From: Verrucosispora sp. NA02020 | GTDB taxonomy: Bacteria > Actinomycetota > Actinomycetes > Mycobacteriales > Micromonosporaceae | Assembly (NCBI RefSeq): GCF_013364215.1 | Contig: NZ_CP054923.1 | Span: forward strand, 992,001-1,056,000 | Direction: 5' to 3' | Length of the DNA stretch: 64,000 nucleotides | In this document: in pieces, positions 18,816 to 28,704 of the stretch | Position numbering within the stretch: the stretch's first letter is position 1 | Layout: every line of letters starts with the position of its first letter | The notes under the pieces: generated by a model | What the model saw: only the letters and a program-made list of their open reading frames with translations | The model's database searches: none | Told to the model about the DNA's origin: nothing | Program-made: the position numbers and the translations under genes

Positions 18816-20219
18816 GTGAGCCAGATCGTGATCATCGGCGGGGGGCCGGCCGGTTACGAGGCCGCGCTGGTCGCCGCTCAACTGGACGCCGCCGTCACCG
18901 TGGTGGAGGCCGACGGCGCGGGCGGAGCCTGCGTGCTGTCCGACTGCGTACCGTCGAAGACGTTCATCGCCAGCTCCGAGGTGGTGACCGGATATCGGGA
19001 CACCGAGGTGTTCGGGGTGCACTCCGACGGCCTGGAGGCGGTCACCGTCGACGCCCGGGCGGTCCACGAGCGGGTCAAGCGGCTCGCCCTGGCGCAGTCG
19101 TCCGACATCCACGCGAAGCTGCTCAAGGCCGGGGTCACCTTCGTCTCCGGGCAGGCCCGGCTGGGTGAGGACACCCTCGGCCACACCCACCGGGTGATCG
19201 TCACGCCCGACGGCGGCGCGGCACCGTACTCGATCAGTGCCTCGACCGTGCTGGTCGCCACCGGCGCGACCCCCCGCCAACTGCCCACCGCCGTGCCCGA
19301 CGGCGAGCGCATCCTCACCTGGCGGCAGGTGTACGACCTGCCCGAGCTGCCCGAGCACCTGATCGTGGTCGGCTCCGGCGTGACCGGCGCCGAGTTCGCC
19401 AGCGCCTACCTGGCGATGGGGGTCGAGGTCACCCTGGTCTCCAGCCGGGACCGGGTGATGCCGCACGAGGACGCCGACGCGGCGCAGGCGATCGAGCGGG
19501 TCTTCCGGGCCCGGGGCATGAGCATCCTGAACAACTCCCGCGCCGAGGGGGTCCGCCGGACCGACGACGGCGTCGAGGTCGTCCTCTCCGACGGCCGCAA
19601 GGTGTACGGCTCGCACGCGCTGATCGCGGTCGGCTCGATCCCGAACACCGAGGAGCTGGGCCTGGCCGAGTACGGCGTCACGCTGGCCCGGGGCGGTTAC
19701 GTGACCGTGGACCGGGTCTCCCGCACCAACGTCCCCGGCATCTACGCGGCCGGTGACTGCACGGGTGTCCTGCCGCTGGCCAGTGTCGCCGCGATGCAGG
19801 GCCGGATCGCCATGTGGCACGCGCTCGGCGAGGCGGTCCGGCCGCTGCGGCTGCGTACCGTCTCGGCGAACGTCTTCACCGACCCCGAGCTGGCCACCGT
19901 GGGTGTGTCGCAGGACGAGATGGACGCCGGCAAGGTGCCGGCCCGGCAGGTGATGCTGCCGTTGGCCGGTAACGCCCGGGCGAAGATGGACGAGGTGGCC
20001 GACGGTTTCGTCAAGCTGTTCTGCCGTCCGGCCAGCGGTCAGGTGATCGGTGGCGTGGTGGTGGCGCCGAAGGCGAGCGAGCTGATCCTGCCGATCACGA
20101 TGGCGGTGGAGAACAACCTCACCGTCAACGAGCTGGCCCAGACCATCACCATCTATCCCAGCCTCTCCGGCTCCCTCACCGAAGCCGCCCGCCAACTCAT
20201 GCTCCACGAACTCGAATAA
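18816..20219 (+). CDS. lpdA: NAD(P)H-quinone dehydrogenase, LpdA-like flavoprotein
   Basis: 467 residues from GTG. Pyridine nucleotide-disulfide oxidoreductase architecture: FAD motif 'IIGGGPAGYEAAL' (~6-18), redox pair Cys39/Cys44 in 'GGACVLSDC', NAD(P) motif 'IVVGSGVTGAEFASAY', and 'GIYAAGDCTG'. In true lipoamide dehydrogenases the C-terminus has a catalytic His-Glu pair (HPTLSE). Here the corresponding stretch reads 'IYPSLSGSLTEAAR', so both are missing. That matches mycobacterial LpdA (Rv3303c), a quinone reductase without lipoamide dehydrogenase activity. No E2/E1 genes are nearby, which agrees. Confidence 0.9.
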   Translation: MSQIVIIGGGPAGYEAALVAAQLDAAVTVVEADGAGGACVLSDCVPSKTFIASSEVVTGYRDTEVFGVHSDGLEAVTVDARAVHERVKRLALAQSSDIHAKLLKAGVTFVSGQARLGEDTLGHTHRVIVTPDGGAAPYSISASTVLVATGATPRQLPTAVPDGERILTWRQVYDLPELPEHLIVVGSGVTGAEFASAYLAMGVEVTLVSSRDRVMPHEDADAAQAIERVFRARGMSILNNSRAEGVRRTDDGVEVVLSDGRKVYGSHALIAVGSIPNTEELGLAEYGVTLARGGYVTVDRVSRTNVPGIYAAGDCTGVLPLASVAAMQGRIAMWHALGEAVRPLRLRTVSANVFTDPELATVGVSQDEMDAGKVPARQVMLPLAGNARAKMDEVADGFVKLFCRPASGQVIGGVVVAPKASELILPITMAVENNLTVNELAQTITIYPSLSGSLTEAARQLMLHELE

Positions 20220-20282
20220 CCACCCGCCCGCCGCACCCCCGCCCTGCCCCCGCCGTGCCCGTCCCCGCCCGCTGAGCCCCCG

Positions 20283-20352
20283 CGATCATGGAGTTGTGCC
20301 TGTCGATAGGTGCACTTCGGCGGCTTTTGTCGAAGCCATAACACCATGATCG
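20283..20352. repeat. 70-bp inverted-repeat element, copy B
   Basis: The ends CGATCATGG (20283-20291) and CCATGATCG (20344-20352) match copies A and C; on the left, homology to the other copies continues as AGTTG. It lies between the convergent lpdA-like and DUF998 genes and supplies the last 21 codons and the stop of the DUF998 gene. Short GCCGGGTTC direct repeats follow it. Confidence 0.78.
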
Positions 20353-21017
20353 CCGGGTTCGCCGGGTTCGCCGGGGAGAGGCCCGGGGCGGGGTGTGGGG
20401 AGGAGGGTGGCGGCCAGGACGGTGAGCAGGGCTACCTCGGCGAGGATGAGGGCGCGCTCGATCAGGCCGTAGTAGGCGCGGTCGCCGGGGTAGGCGGACC
20501 AGATCATCGCGGCGGCGAGGAGCAGGCTGGCGACGGCCAGCGCGCGCAGCCACCGGGCGGTGCGAGCGGTGCTGGCGGTGCGAGCGGTGGTGGGCAACTG
20601 GGCGGCGATCAGCCAACCGGCGAGCGGCAGTGCCAGGAAGGCGACCACTGAGGCATACCGGTGCAGGTAGGCGGCGGTGTCCATCTCGGTGCCGGGCGGG
20701 TTGGTGGGTACCAGTCCGGCCAGCAGCAGCCCCCCGGCCCAGGCGGCGAGCAGCACCTGGGCCGCGCCGACGCGACCACGGCCGGTACCGCCGGGTCGGT
20801 CGAGGCGGCGTAGTCCCAGGACGAGCACGGCGGACGCCCCGCCGAGGGTGAGCATGGCGAGGTGGATGGCCCCACCGGACTCGGAGACGGCGTAGTCGCT
20901 GACGGTCAGGCTCAACGGGTCCAGGTCCTCGACACCCGCGTGGCCGACCACGGCGAGCAGCGCCGCGAGGACGATGCCGCCGAGCGCCAGCGTCGCGCTG
21001 TTCCGGGTTGCAGGCAT
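20286..21017 (-). CDS. DUF998 family integral membrane protein
   Basis: 243 residues with about six hydrophobic helices ('LALGGIVLAALLAVVGHAG', 'LTLGGASAVLVLGLR', 'VLLAAWAGGLLLAGLVP', 'ASVVAFLALPLAGWLIAA', 'ALAVASLLLAAAMIW', 'ALILAEVALLTVLAATLL'). The 'DPLSLTVSDYAVSESGGAIH' loop is typical of DUF998 membrane proteins, whose function is unknown. The C-terminal tail after the last helix is unusual: a GEPGEPG linker and then 21 residues encoded by the inverted-repeat element. The normal C-terminus was probably shorter or different. Confidence 0.85.
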   Translation of the reverse strand: MPATRNSATLALGGIVLAALLAVVGHAGVEDLDPLSLTVSDYAVSESGGAIHLAMLTLGGASAVLVLGLRRLDRPGGTGRGRVGAAQVLLAAWAGGLLLAGLVPTNPPGTEMDTAAYLHRYASVVAFLALPLAGWLIAAQLPTTARTASTARTARWLRALAVASLLLAAAMIWSAYPGDRAYYGLIERALILAEVALLTVLAATLLPTPRPGPLPGEPGEPGDHGVMASTKAAEVHLSTGTTP

Positions 21018-21508
21018 GGCTCAGCCTGTCGCGGCGGGCACCTCAGACGGATCCGGGACGAGCACCGAAATCCGTCCTCGGGGACACCCCCGAGTGGCGA
21101 TCCGGCTTTCCCCGGTGACGGGCGTCGGGGTACCGGAGGGGAGCGTGTCACCTCTGTCCGGTCACCGGGTGAGTTGACCGGAACATACCGAGAGTGACGG
21201 AGTGTCCGACATCACCGCGTCGGTCGCGGGCGCTGATGACCAGCCGCACCGTCTCCCGCCCCGGGGTCGACGGGCACCTTTCGGCACTACTACCAGGGAG
21301 ATCGGGCAGGGTCGTCGCCAATCGATGGTCGCGGGATCGGCGTCGGGACGCGTACCGTTGTCGGCGCGCGGCCCAGTGGGCGCCGGGTCCCCCGTTCCTG
21401 GTGCCCGGGTCGCCGCCGGGCCGCTGGCAGGTCCCGTGCCAGCGGCCCGGCCACCCTCCGCCGCCCGCCACCGTTGATGACGGGTGAGAACCCGGCGGCG
21501 TTGATCGG
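21018..21508. other. 491-bp gene-poor stretch between DUF998 and DoxX genes
   Basis: The stretch separates the DUF998 start (21017) from the DoxX stop (21509), both on the minus strand. Open frames here have no recognisable domain and poor codon bias. The only clear structure is the hairpin at 21415-21451. The part nearest 21018 should hold the DUF998 promoter. Confidence 0.5.
21415..21451. terminator. 15-bp perfect hairpin, probable terminator of the DoxX gene
   Basis: Bases 21415-21429 (GCCGGGCCGCTGGCA) pair exactly with 21437-21451 around a 7-base loop. It lies 58 bases beyond the DoxX stop in the direction of that gene. No T-tract is present. Confidence 0.6.
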
Positions 21509-21952
21509 TCATGGCCCGACGGCGACCGCGACGGCGGCGGCGAGAAAGACGACCTGGAGTGCGGTACGGACGCCGAGTGGGGTGACCGGGCGCCCGCCCA
21601 GGCTGAGTCCTCGGCGCGCGGCCGAGACGTTCGCCGGGAACATCGCCAGCATCAGTACGGCCAGTCCGGCGGCGGTCCAGCGGGCGGTGGCCGGCACCAG
21701 CAGGCCGAGCGCGCCCACGAGTTCCAGCACGCCGGTCACCGTGACCAGCAGGTCCGGTCGGGGCAGTCGGGGCGGGACCATCTCGATCAGGTCGCGTCGC
21801 CGGCCGGTGAAGTGTGCGATCCCGGTCAGCACGAACATCACGGCCAGCCCGACCCGCAGGGCCGGGTGCCAGCCGTCGAGCACGGAAATCCCGACCAGGC
21901 CGGCCAGTCGGGCGAGCGCGGTGCCCGCCACCAGGGCGATCAGCGGAGCCAT
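21509..21952 (-). CDS. DoxX family membrane protein
   Basis: 147 residues starting MAPLIALVAG, with AGGAGG 7 bases upstream. Four hydrophobic helices are visible, with the typical 'LRVGLAVMFVLTGIAHFTGRR' and 'VTGVLELVGALGLLVPA' segments of DoxX proteins. The Gly-rich 'FPANVSAARRGLSLGGRP' loop is also usual. DoxX members are linked to redox stress and quinone chemistry but the molecular role is unclear. The gene is divergent from a TetR regulator, and two dyads in the shared promoter region suggest direct repression. Confidence 0.87.
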   Translation of the reverse strand: MAPLIALVAGTALARLAGLVGISVLDGWHPALRVGLAVMFVLTGIAHFTGRRRDLIEMVPPRLPRPDLLVTVTGVLELVGALGLLVPATARWTAAGLAVLMLAMFPANVSAARRGLSLGGRPVTPLGVRTALQVVFLAAAVAVAVGP

Positions 21953-21969
21953 CGGTACCTCCTCGAAGA

Positions 21970-22027
21970 CCAATCTTGTCGCCGACAAGATTGGCTCGTG
22001 ATGGCGTATCTTGTCAATGGCAAGATA
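21970..22027. promoter_or_regulatory. two TetR-type operator dyads between doxX and tetR genes
   Basis: Operator 1 spans 21970-21994: perfect 11-bp arms CCAATCTTGTC / GACAAGATTGG with a 3-base centre. Operator 2 spans 22007-22027: TATCTTGTC / GGCAAGATA with one mismatch and the same 3-base centre. The centres are 35 bases apart and both dyads are followed by GGCTCG. They fill the whole divergent promoter region and are the obvious binding sites for the adjacent TetR protein. Confidence 0.85.
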
Positions 22028-22037
22028 GGCTCGGGTG

Positions 22038-22652
22038 ATGACCGGCACCCGCGGCTACCACCACGGCGACCTGCCTCGTGCCCTGCTCGCCGCGGCGGAG
22101 GAGGCGATCAGGGAGTCGGGCCCGGCGGCGCTGAGCCTGCGTGACCTGGCCCGACGTGCCGGCGTCTCGCACGCCGCTCCGGCCCACCACTTCGGCGACC
22201 GGGCCGGCCTCTTCACCGCGCTCGCGGTGCAGGGCTTCGACCTGCTCGCCGAGGCGCTGGAATCGACCGGCGGCGAACTGCTGGACCTCGGCGTGGCGTA
22301 CGTCGACTTCGCCGTGCGGCACCGCGCCCATTTCGAGGTGATGTTCCACCCCGATCTCTACCGATCCGATGCCGCCGAGGTCCGGGCCGCCCGGAACCGT
22401 GCCGGTGCCGCCCTGCATGCCGGGGTGACGGCACTGCCCGCCGCTTCGACGGACGCCGGCGACGGGCGGGGCGACGGGCGGGGCGGCGTGCACGGGCCGC
22501 TTGGTGACGCCCTGGCCGCATGGTCGATCGTGCACGGCTTCGCCACGCTCTGGCTGGCCGACGCGCTACCACCCGGGGTGGGTGACGACCCGCGAGAGGT
22601 TGCCCGAACGGTGATCGAGCGCCTCTTCGCTCCGGCGGCGGACCCCGGCTGA
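22038..22652 (+). CDS. TetR/AcrR family transcriptional regulator
   Basis: 204 residues from ATG 22038, which lies 10 bases after operator 2; there is no good Shine-Dalgarno, so the message may be almost leaderless. The N-terminal helix-turn-helix is 'LSLRDLARRAGVSHAAPAHH' followed by FGDRAGLF. The C-terminal domain, with 'HRAHFEVMFHPDLYRSDAAE' and 'AWSIVHGFATLWLADAL', is the WHG-type ligand domain. A Gly/Asp-rich loop near residue 150 is probably disordered. It most likely represses itself and the divergent doxX gene. The inducer is unknown. Confidence 0.9.
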   Translation: MTGTRGYHHGDLPRALLAAAEEAIRESGPAALSLRDLARRAGVSHAAPAHHFGDRAGLFTALAVQGFDLLAEALESTGGELLDLGVAYVDFAVRHRAHFEVMFHPDLYRSDAAEVRAARNRAGAALHAGVTALPAASTDAGDGRGDGRGGVHGPLGDALAAWSIVHGFATLWLADALPPGVGDDPREVARTVIERLFAPAADPG

Positions 22653-22680
22653 CCGAACCCCGACCGTCACCAGCCGACCG

Positions 22681-24135
<1,455 letters not shown>

Positions 24136-24732
24136 TCAGCTCACCAACAGCGCGACCGCTACCACCACCATCACCAGCGCGATCACGCCGTCGAGCACCT
24201 GCCAGACCCGGGCCCGGGCGAGCATCGGCGCGAGCCGGTACGCCCCCGCGCCGAGTGCGCTGAACCAGACGACGCTGGCCACCGCCGCGCCCAGGCCGAA
24301 CAGCCACCGGTGCGGCTGCTGCTGCGCGATGCCGCCGAGCAGCAGCACGGTGTCCAGGTAGACGTGCGGGTTGAGGTAGGTGAAGGCGAGGCAGGCCAGC
24401 AGCGTCGCGCCGAGCCGCGCCGGGGGCCGCTCGGCCGGCGTGAGCGCGCTCGGACGCCACGCGCGGCGGGCGGCCAGGGCCGCGTACCCGAGCAGGAAGG
24501 CGGCCCCGCCCCAGCGGATCGCGGTGAGCAGGTCGGGTCGGGCCGCCACCACCGACCCCACCCCGGCGATGCCGACGCCGATCAGCAGGGCGTCGGAGAT
24601 CGCGCAGGTCAGGACGACCGGCACCACGTGTTCCCGGCGCAGACCCTGACGGAGTACGAAGGCGTTCTGCGCGCCGATGGCGACGATGAGGGCGATGGAG
24701 AGGGAGAAACCGGCGACGACAGAGGTGAGCAC
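24136..24732 (-). CDS. LysE/ArgO family amino-acid exporter
   Basis: 198 residues from GTG with six hydrophobic helices. The family landmark 'LIVAIGAQNAFVLRQGLRR' is at residues 14-32 and 'AFTYLNPHVYLDTVLLLGG' in the middle. LysE/ArgO proteins export lysine and arginine at the inner membrane. The gene is divergent from an ArgP/LysG-type LysR regulator, the usual arrangement in which the regulator senses basic amino acids and induces the exporter. The two signals together make the call strong. Confidence 0.93.
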   Translation of the reverse strand: MLTSVVAGFSLSIALIVAIGAQNAFVLRQGLRREHVVPVVLTCAISDALLIGVGIAGVGSVVAARPDLLTAIRWGGAAFLLGYAALAARRAWRPSALTPAERPPARLGATLLACLAFTYLNPHVYLDTVLLLGGIAQQQPHRWLFGLGAAVASVVWFSALGAGAYRLAPMLARARVWQVLDGVIALVMVVVAVALLVS

Positions 24733-24768
24733 GACGCCGACGGTAGGAGCGCGGGTACGGATCAGTCC

Positions 24769-24796
24769 AGCTAAAGATTCTTCATCCGGTTAAGCT
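24769..24796. promoter_or_regulatory. candidate ArgP/LysG operator
   Basis: An imperfect dyad AGCTAAA (24769-24775) / TTAAGCT (24790-24796) sits in an AT-rich patch between the divergent exporter and regulator genes. Position, A/T richness and spacing fit a LysR-type box, but the match is short. Confidence 0.45.
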
Positions 24797-24803
24797 GAGC
24801 TGC

Positions 24804-25700
24804 ATGGGCGGTCTGGACTCCACCCAGCTCCGGACGCTCGCCGCCGTGGTCGCGGAGGGCAGTTTCGAGGCGGCGGCACGCCTGTTGCACGTCACGCCCT
24901 CGGCGGTCAGCCAGCGCATCAAGACACTGGAGGAGACCGTCGGGCAGGTGCTCGTCCGGCGGCACCGTCCCTGCGACGCCACCGAGGCCGGGCGACCGCT
25001 GCTGCGTCTGGCCGGGCAACTCGCCCTGCTCGAACGGGAGGCGCTGGCCGATGCCCGGGGGCCGCTCGGCGGCGACCGGGACCGTACCCGGGTCGCGATC
25101 GTGGTCAACGCCGACTCGCTCGCCACCTGGTTCCCCGCTGCCCTGGCCCGGCTGCCCGACCAGCCGGAACTCTCCTTCGACATCCGGCAGGACGACCAGG
25201 ACCACACCGCCGCCCTGCTCCGCGACGGGGTGGTGACCGCTGCGGTGACCGCCCAACGCGAGGCGGTGCAGGGCTGCCGGGTACGCCGTCTCGGCGCGAT
25301 GCGCTACCGGGCGCTGGCCGCGCCGTCGATGGCCCGACGATGGTTCGCCGACGGCCTCACCCGGGCTGCGGCAGCCGCCGCACCGGTGGTGGTCTTCGAC
25401 CGCAAGGACCGGATCCAACACCGCTTCCTGCGTACGGTGACCGGGCACGCGGTCGACCCACCGGTGCACTACGTGCCGTCGGTCCCGGCGTTCAACGAGT
25501 CGATCCGGCTCGGCCTCGGCTGGGGGATGATGGCCGAGCAGATCGCCGACGCCGACGTGGCCGCCGGACGCTGCGTGGACATCGCCCCCGGCCGGGTGCT
25601 GGACACCCCGCTCTACTGGCAGCACTGGCGACTCGACTCGCCGGTGCTGACCGCGCTGACCACCGCCGTCTGCACGGTGGCCGCCGAATCCCTGCGCTGA
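24804..25700 (+). CDS. argP: LysR family regulator, ArgP/LysG type
   Basis: 298 residues from ATG. The N-terminal winged helix is typical: 'LRTLAAVVAEGSFEAAARLL', then HVTPSAVSQRIKTLE. The effector domain has the ArgP/IciA features 'VAIVVNADSLATWF', 'LSFDIRQDDQDHTAALLRDG' and 'FDRKDRIQHRFL'. ArgP-type regulators bind lysine/arginine and control the adjacent exporter. The regulator-exporter divergence here reproduces that design. Its 3' end abuts a 20-base direct duplication and then a palindromic repeat that separates it from the convergent carboxylase gene. Confidence 0.92.
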   Translation: MGGLDSTQLRTLAAVVAEGSFEAAARLLHVTPSAVSQRIKTLEETVGQVLVRRHRPCDATEAGRPLLRLAGQLALLEREALADARGPLGGDRDRTRVAIVVNADSLATWFPAALARLPDQPELSFDIRQDDQDHTAALLRDGVVTAAVTAQREAVQGCRVRRLGAMRYRALAAPSMARRWFADGLTRAAAAAAPVVVFDRKDRIQHRFLRTVTGHAVDPPVHYVPSVPAFNESIRLGLGWGMMAEQIADADVAAGRCVDIAPGRVLDTPLYWQHWRLDSPVLTALTTAVCTVAAESLR

Positions 25701-25724
25701 GATGTCAGGACCTGCGCTGAGATG

Positions 25725-25776
25725 TAAGGAGGGGTCCCCTGCTATACACCAGGCGTTAGCAGGGGACCCCTCCTTA
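25725..25776. repeat. AGGAGGGG-type palindromic repeat, copy 2 (bidirectional terminator)
   Basis: A perfect 20-bp inverted repeat: 25725-25744 pairs with 25757-25776 around a 12-base loop (TACACCAGGCGT). The arms contain AAGGAGGGGTCCCCTGCTA. It stands between convergent argP and the carboxylase alpha gene. The copy at 39.45 kb is nearly identical. Confidence 0.85.
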
Positions 25777-25790
25777 CCTCCGGGAACGCC

Positions 25791-27542
25791 TCAGGCGATG
25801 GTGCAGATGGCGGCGCCGGCGGTGATCACCGCGCCGACCTCGGCGGCCAGGCCGCCGACCGTACCCGCCTTGTGCGCGTGCAACGGCTGCTCCATCTTCA
25901 TCGCCTCCAGCACCACGACCAGGTCGCCCTCGGCCACGGTGTCGCCGTCGGCGACCGCGATCTTGACGATCGTGCCCTGCATCGGCGAGGTGAGCGCGTC
26001 ACCGCCCGCCGCCGCGCCGGCCGTGGCACCGCCACCCCGACGGGTGGGCTTCTTCGCGCTCGGTGCGGCACCCGCCGTACCCGCGCCCAGCCCGGCGGGG
26101 AGGCTGACCTCCAGCCGCTTGCCGCCCACCTCGACCACGACCGTCTCGCGCTCCGCCGGGGCGGCCGGGCCGTCGGCCACTGCGGTGAACGGCGCAACCG
26201 TGTTGTCGAACTCGGTCTCGATCCAGCGGGTGTGCACCGTGAACGGCTCGGCGGTGAACGCCGGGTCACGGACCACCAGGCGGTGGAACGGCAGCGCGGT
26301 GGCCATCCCCTCGATCACCATCTCGTCCAGCGCCCGCCGGGCCCGCTCCAGCGCCTCGGCGCGGGTCTCCCCGGTGATGACGACCTTGGCGAGCAGGCTG
26401 TCGAAGTTGCCGCCGATCACGTCGCCGGCCGAGATGCCGGTGTCCACCCGCACGCCGGGCCCGCTCGGCAGCCGCAGGGCGGTCACCGTGCCGGGAGCGG
26501 GCAGGAAGCCGCGACCCGGGTCCTCGCCGTTGATCCGGAACTCGATGGAGTGCCCGCGCGGCGTCGGGTCCTCGGTGAGCCGCAGCTTCTCCCCGTCGGC
26601 GATGCGGAACTGCTCGCGTACCAGGTCGATGCCGGCGGTCTCCTCGGTCACCGGGTGCTCCACCTGGAGCCGGGTGTTGACCTCCAGGAAGGAGATGGTG
26701 CCGTCGTTGCCGACCAGGTACTCCACCGTCCCGGCACCGTGGTAGCCGGCCTCCCGGCAGATGGCCTTCGCGCTCTCGTGGATCTGCGTGCGCTGCGCGG
26801 CGGTGAGGAACGGCGCCGGTGCCTCCTCGACCAACTTCTGGTGCCGGCGCTGCAACGAGCAGTCCCGGGTGCCGGCGACGATCACGTTGCCGTGCTGGTC
26901 GGCCAGGACCTGCGCCTCGACGTGGCGCGGCTGGTCGAGGTACCGCTCGACGAAGCACTCGCCCCGACCGAAGGCCGCGACCGCCTCGCGGGTGGCCGAC
27001 TCGAAGAGCTGCGGGATCTCCTCCATGGTGCGGGCCACCTTCAGGCCACGCCCGCCGCCCCCGAAGGCGGCCTTGATCGCCACCGGCAGACCGTGGTCGA
27101 CGGCGAAGGCCATCACCTCGTCCGGGCTGTCCACCGGGTCCGGGGTGCCGGGCACCAGGGGAGCACCGGCCCGCTGGGCGATGTGCCGGGCGGTGACCTT
27201 GTCACCGAGGTCGCGGATCGCCTGCGGGGTGGGACCGATCCAGGTCAGGCCCGCGTCGATGACCGCCTGGGCGAAGTCGGCGTTCTCGGAGAGGAAGCCG
27301 TAGCCGGGGTGCACCGCGTCGACGCCGGCCCGGGCAGCGACGTCGATCAGTTTGTCGATGCGGAGGTAGGTATTCGCAGCGGTGTCGCCCTCCAGGGCGT
27401 ACGCTTCGTCGGCGAGCGTGGCGTGCAGGGCATCCCGGTCGGAGTCCGCGTACACCGCGACGCTGCCCAGGCCGGCGTCCTGGCACGCGCGGATGACCCG
27501 GACGGCGATCTCGCCCCGGTTGGCGATGAGTACCTTGCGCAC
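25791..27542 (-). CDS. accA: acetyl/propionyl-CoA carboxylase alpha chain (biotin carboxylase + BCCP)
   Basis: 583 residues from the GTG at 27542, chosen because GGAGGAG lies ~9 bases upstream and it gives the conserved start '[18 protein letters not shown]'. An ATG at 27590 would only add a non-conserved leader. The biotin carboxylase domain fills ~1-450: ATP-grasp loop '[14 protein letters not shown]', '[15 protein letters not shown]' and 'EFRINGEDP'. A linker and the biotin carrier domain follow, with the biotinylated Lys in '[16 protein letters not shown]'. It charges biotin with CO2 for the beta chain at 39.5 kb. BirA at 41.2 kb would attach the biotin. Confidence 0.95.
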   Translation of the reverse strand: MRKVLIANRGEIAVRVIRACQDAGLGSVAVYADSDRDALHATLADEAYALEGDTAANTYLRIDKLIDVAARAGVDAVHPGYGFLSENADFAQAVIDAGLTWIGPTPQAIRDLGDKVTARHIAQRAGAPLVPGTPDPVDSPDEVMAFAVDHGLPVAIKAAFGGGGRGLKVARTMEEIPQLFESATREAVAAFGRGECFVERYLDQPRHVEAQVLADQHGNVIVAGTRDCSLQRRHQKLVEEAPAPFLTAAQRTQIHESAKAICREAGYHGAGTVEYLVGNDGTISFLEVNTRLQVEHPVTEETAGIDLVREQFRIADGEKLRLTEDPTPRGHSIEFRINGEDPGRGFLPAPGTVTALRLPSGPGVRVDTGISAGDVIGGNFDSLLAKVVITGETRAEALERARRALDEMVIEGMATALPFHRLVVRDPAFTAEPFTVHTRWIETEFDNTVAPFTAVADGPAAPAERETVVVEVGGKRLEVSLPAGLGAGTAGAAPSAKKPTRRGGGATAGAAAGGDALTSPMQGTIVKIAVADGDTVAEGDLVVVLEAMKMEQPLHAHKAGTVGGLAAEVGAVITAGAAICTIA

Positions 27543-27724
27543 CTTGGTGGCTCCTCCCGGCGGGTTTCTGACCGGGAGTTTATAGCTCACGGTGGTGCCC
27601 CGAACGATCGCTCAGTGTGGGATGACGCACTGTCTGGCCAGGTCGTCGGCGGCGTGGTGTCGTACCGATGTGGTGGAGTGCCGTGACGATATGGCCGGAG
27701 AGTGGCCATGAGCGGGGAGTGGAA

Positions 27725-28684
27725 ATGATCGAGACCAGAGGGCTGCGGAAGTCGTTCCGCAGCCGGGCCGGTCGGGAGACGAAGACCGTCGAGGCGGTAC
27801 GCGGCGTCGACCTGGACGTCCCGGCCGGTGAGATCTTCGGGTTCCTCGGCCCGAACGGCGCCGGCAAGACCACCACGTTGCGGATGCTGGCGACGCTGAT
27901 CGAGCCGGACGGCGGGCAGGCCACCATCGCCGGTGCCGACCTGCTCAAGAACCCGGGTGAGGTACGCCGTCGGATCGGCTACGTGGCCCAGGGCGGCAGC
28001 ACCTGGGACGAGTCGACCGCGCGTGAGGAACTCGTGCTCCAGGCCCGGATGTACGGCATCGGCAAGGCCGAGGCCCAACGTCGGGCGGTACGCGCGCTGG
28101 AGGCGTTCCAGCTCAGCGAGTTCGCCGACCGCAAGTGCAAGACGTACTCGGGCGGTCAGCGACGGCGGGTCGAGATCGCGCTCGGCATCATCCACGAGCC
28201 GAAGATCGTCTTCCTGGACGAGCCCACCACCGGCCTGGACCCGCAGAGCCGGGCGCACATGTGGGACGAGATCCGGCGGCTGCGGACCGACGGGATGACC
28301 GTCTTCATCACCACGCACTACCTGGACGAGGCCGACGCGCTCTGCGACCGCATCGCGATCATGGACCACGGCGAGGTGGTCGCCGAGGGTACGCCGACCG
28401 CCCTCAAACGGGAGATCTCCGGCGACGTCGTGCTGGTCGGCCTCGACATCGTGGCCACCGGCGAGGCGGAGAAACTGCTCGACGGCGAGGAGTACGTGAA
28501 CCGGCTGGAGAGTCTGGAGGACGGCGGCCTGCGTCTCTTCGTCGACGACGGCGCGACCGCCATCCCGCGGATCCTGCGCCGTGTCGACGGTGCCGGTCTC
28601 GACCTCAAGTCGATCGAGCTGCACCGCCCGAGCCTCGACGACGTCTTCCTCACCAAGACCGGCCGCTCGCTGCGCGAGTCCTGA
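27725..28684 (+). CDS. ABC transporter ATP-binding protein, daunorubicin-resistance (DrrA) type
   Basis: 319 residues. The ATG at 27725 is preferred because GGGGAG lies ~8 bases upstream. Motifs are Walker A GPNGAGKTTT (~42-51), signature YSGGQ (~141-145), Walker B 'IVFLDEP' (~161-167) and the H-loop 'TTHYLDEAD'. The C-terminal extension ending 'LDDVFLTKTGRSLRES' is the DrrA-type regulatory region. It powers the permease encoded 20 bases downstream, probably for lipophilic drug or lipid export. No biosynthetic cluster surrounds it, so the substrate is open. Confidence 0.94.
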   Translation: MIETRGLRKSFRSRAGRETKTVEAVRGVDLDVPAGEIFGFLGPNGAGKTTTLRMLATLIEPDGGQATIAGADLLKNPGEVRRRIGYVAQGGSTWDESTAREELVLQARMYGIGKAEAQRRAVRALEAFQLSEFADRKCKTYSGGQRRRVEIALGIIHEPKIVFLDEPTTGLDPQSRAHMWDEIRRLRTDGMTVFITTHYLDEADALCDRIAIMDHGEVVAEGTPTALKREISGDVVLVGLDIVATGEAEKLLDGEEYVNRLESLEDGGLRLFVDDGATAIPRILRRVDGAGLDLKSIELHRPSLDDVFLTKTGRSLRES

Positions 28685-28704
28685 CCCGACCAGGAGAAAG
28701 TCCC

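Noticed and set aside
17544..20207. Very long open frame (887 codons) on the minus strand
   Set aside because: It runs across the convincing hypothetical, cyclotransferase and LpdA-like genes and is low-complexity; an artefact of composition.
21162..21512. Possible small gene upstream of the DUF998 gene
   Set aside because: Arg/Pro-rich without conserved motif; it also covers the perfect hairpin at 21415-21451.
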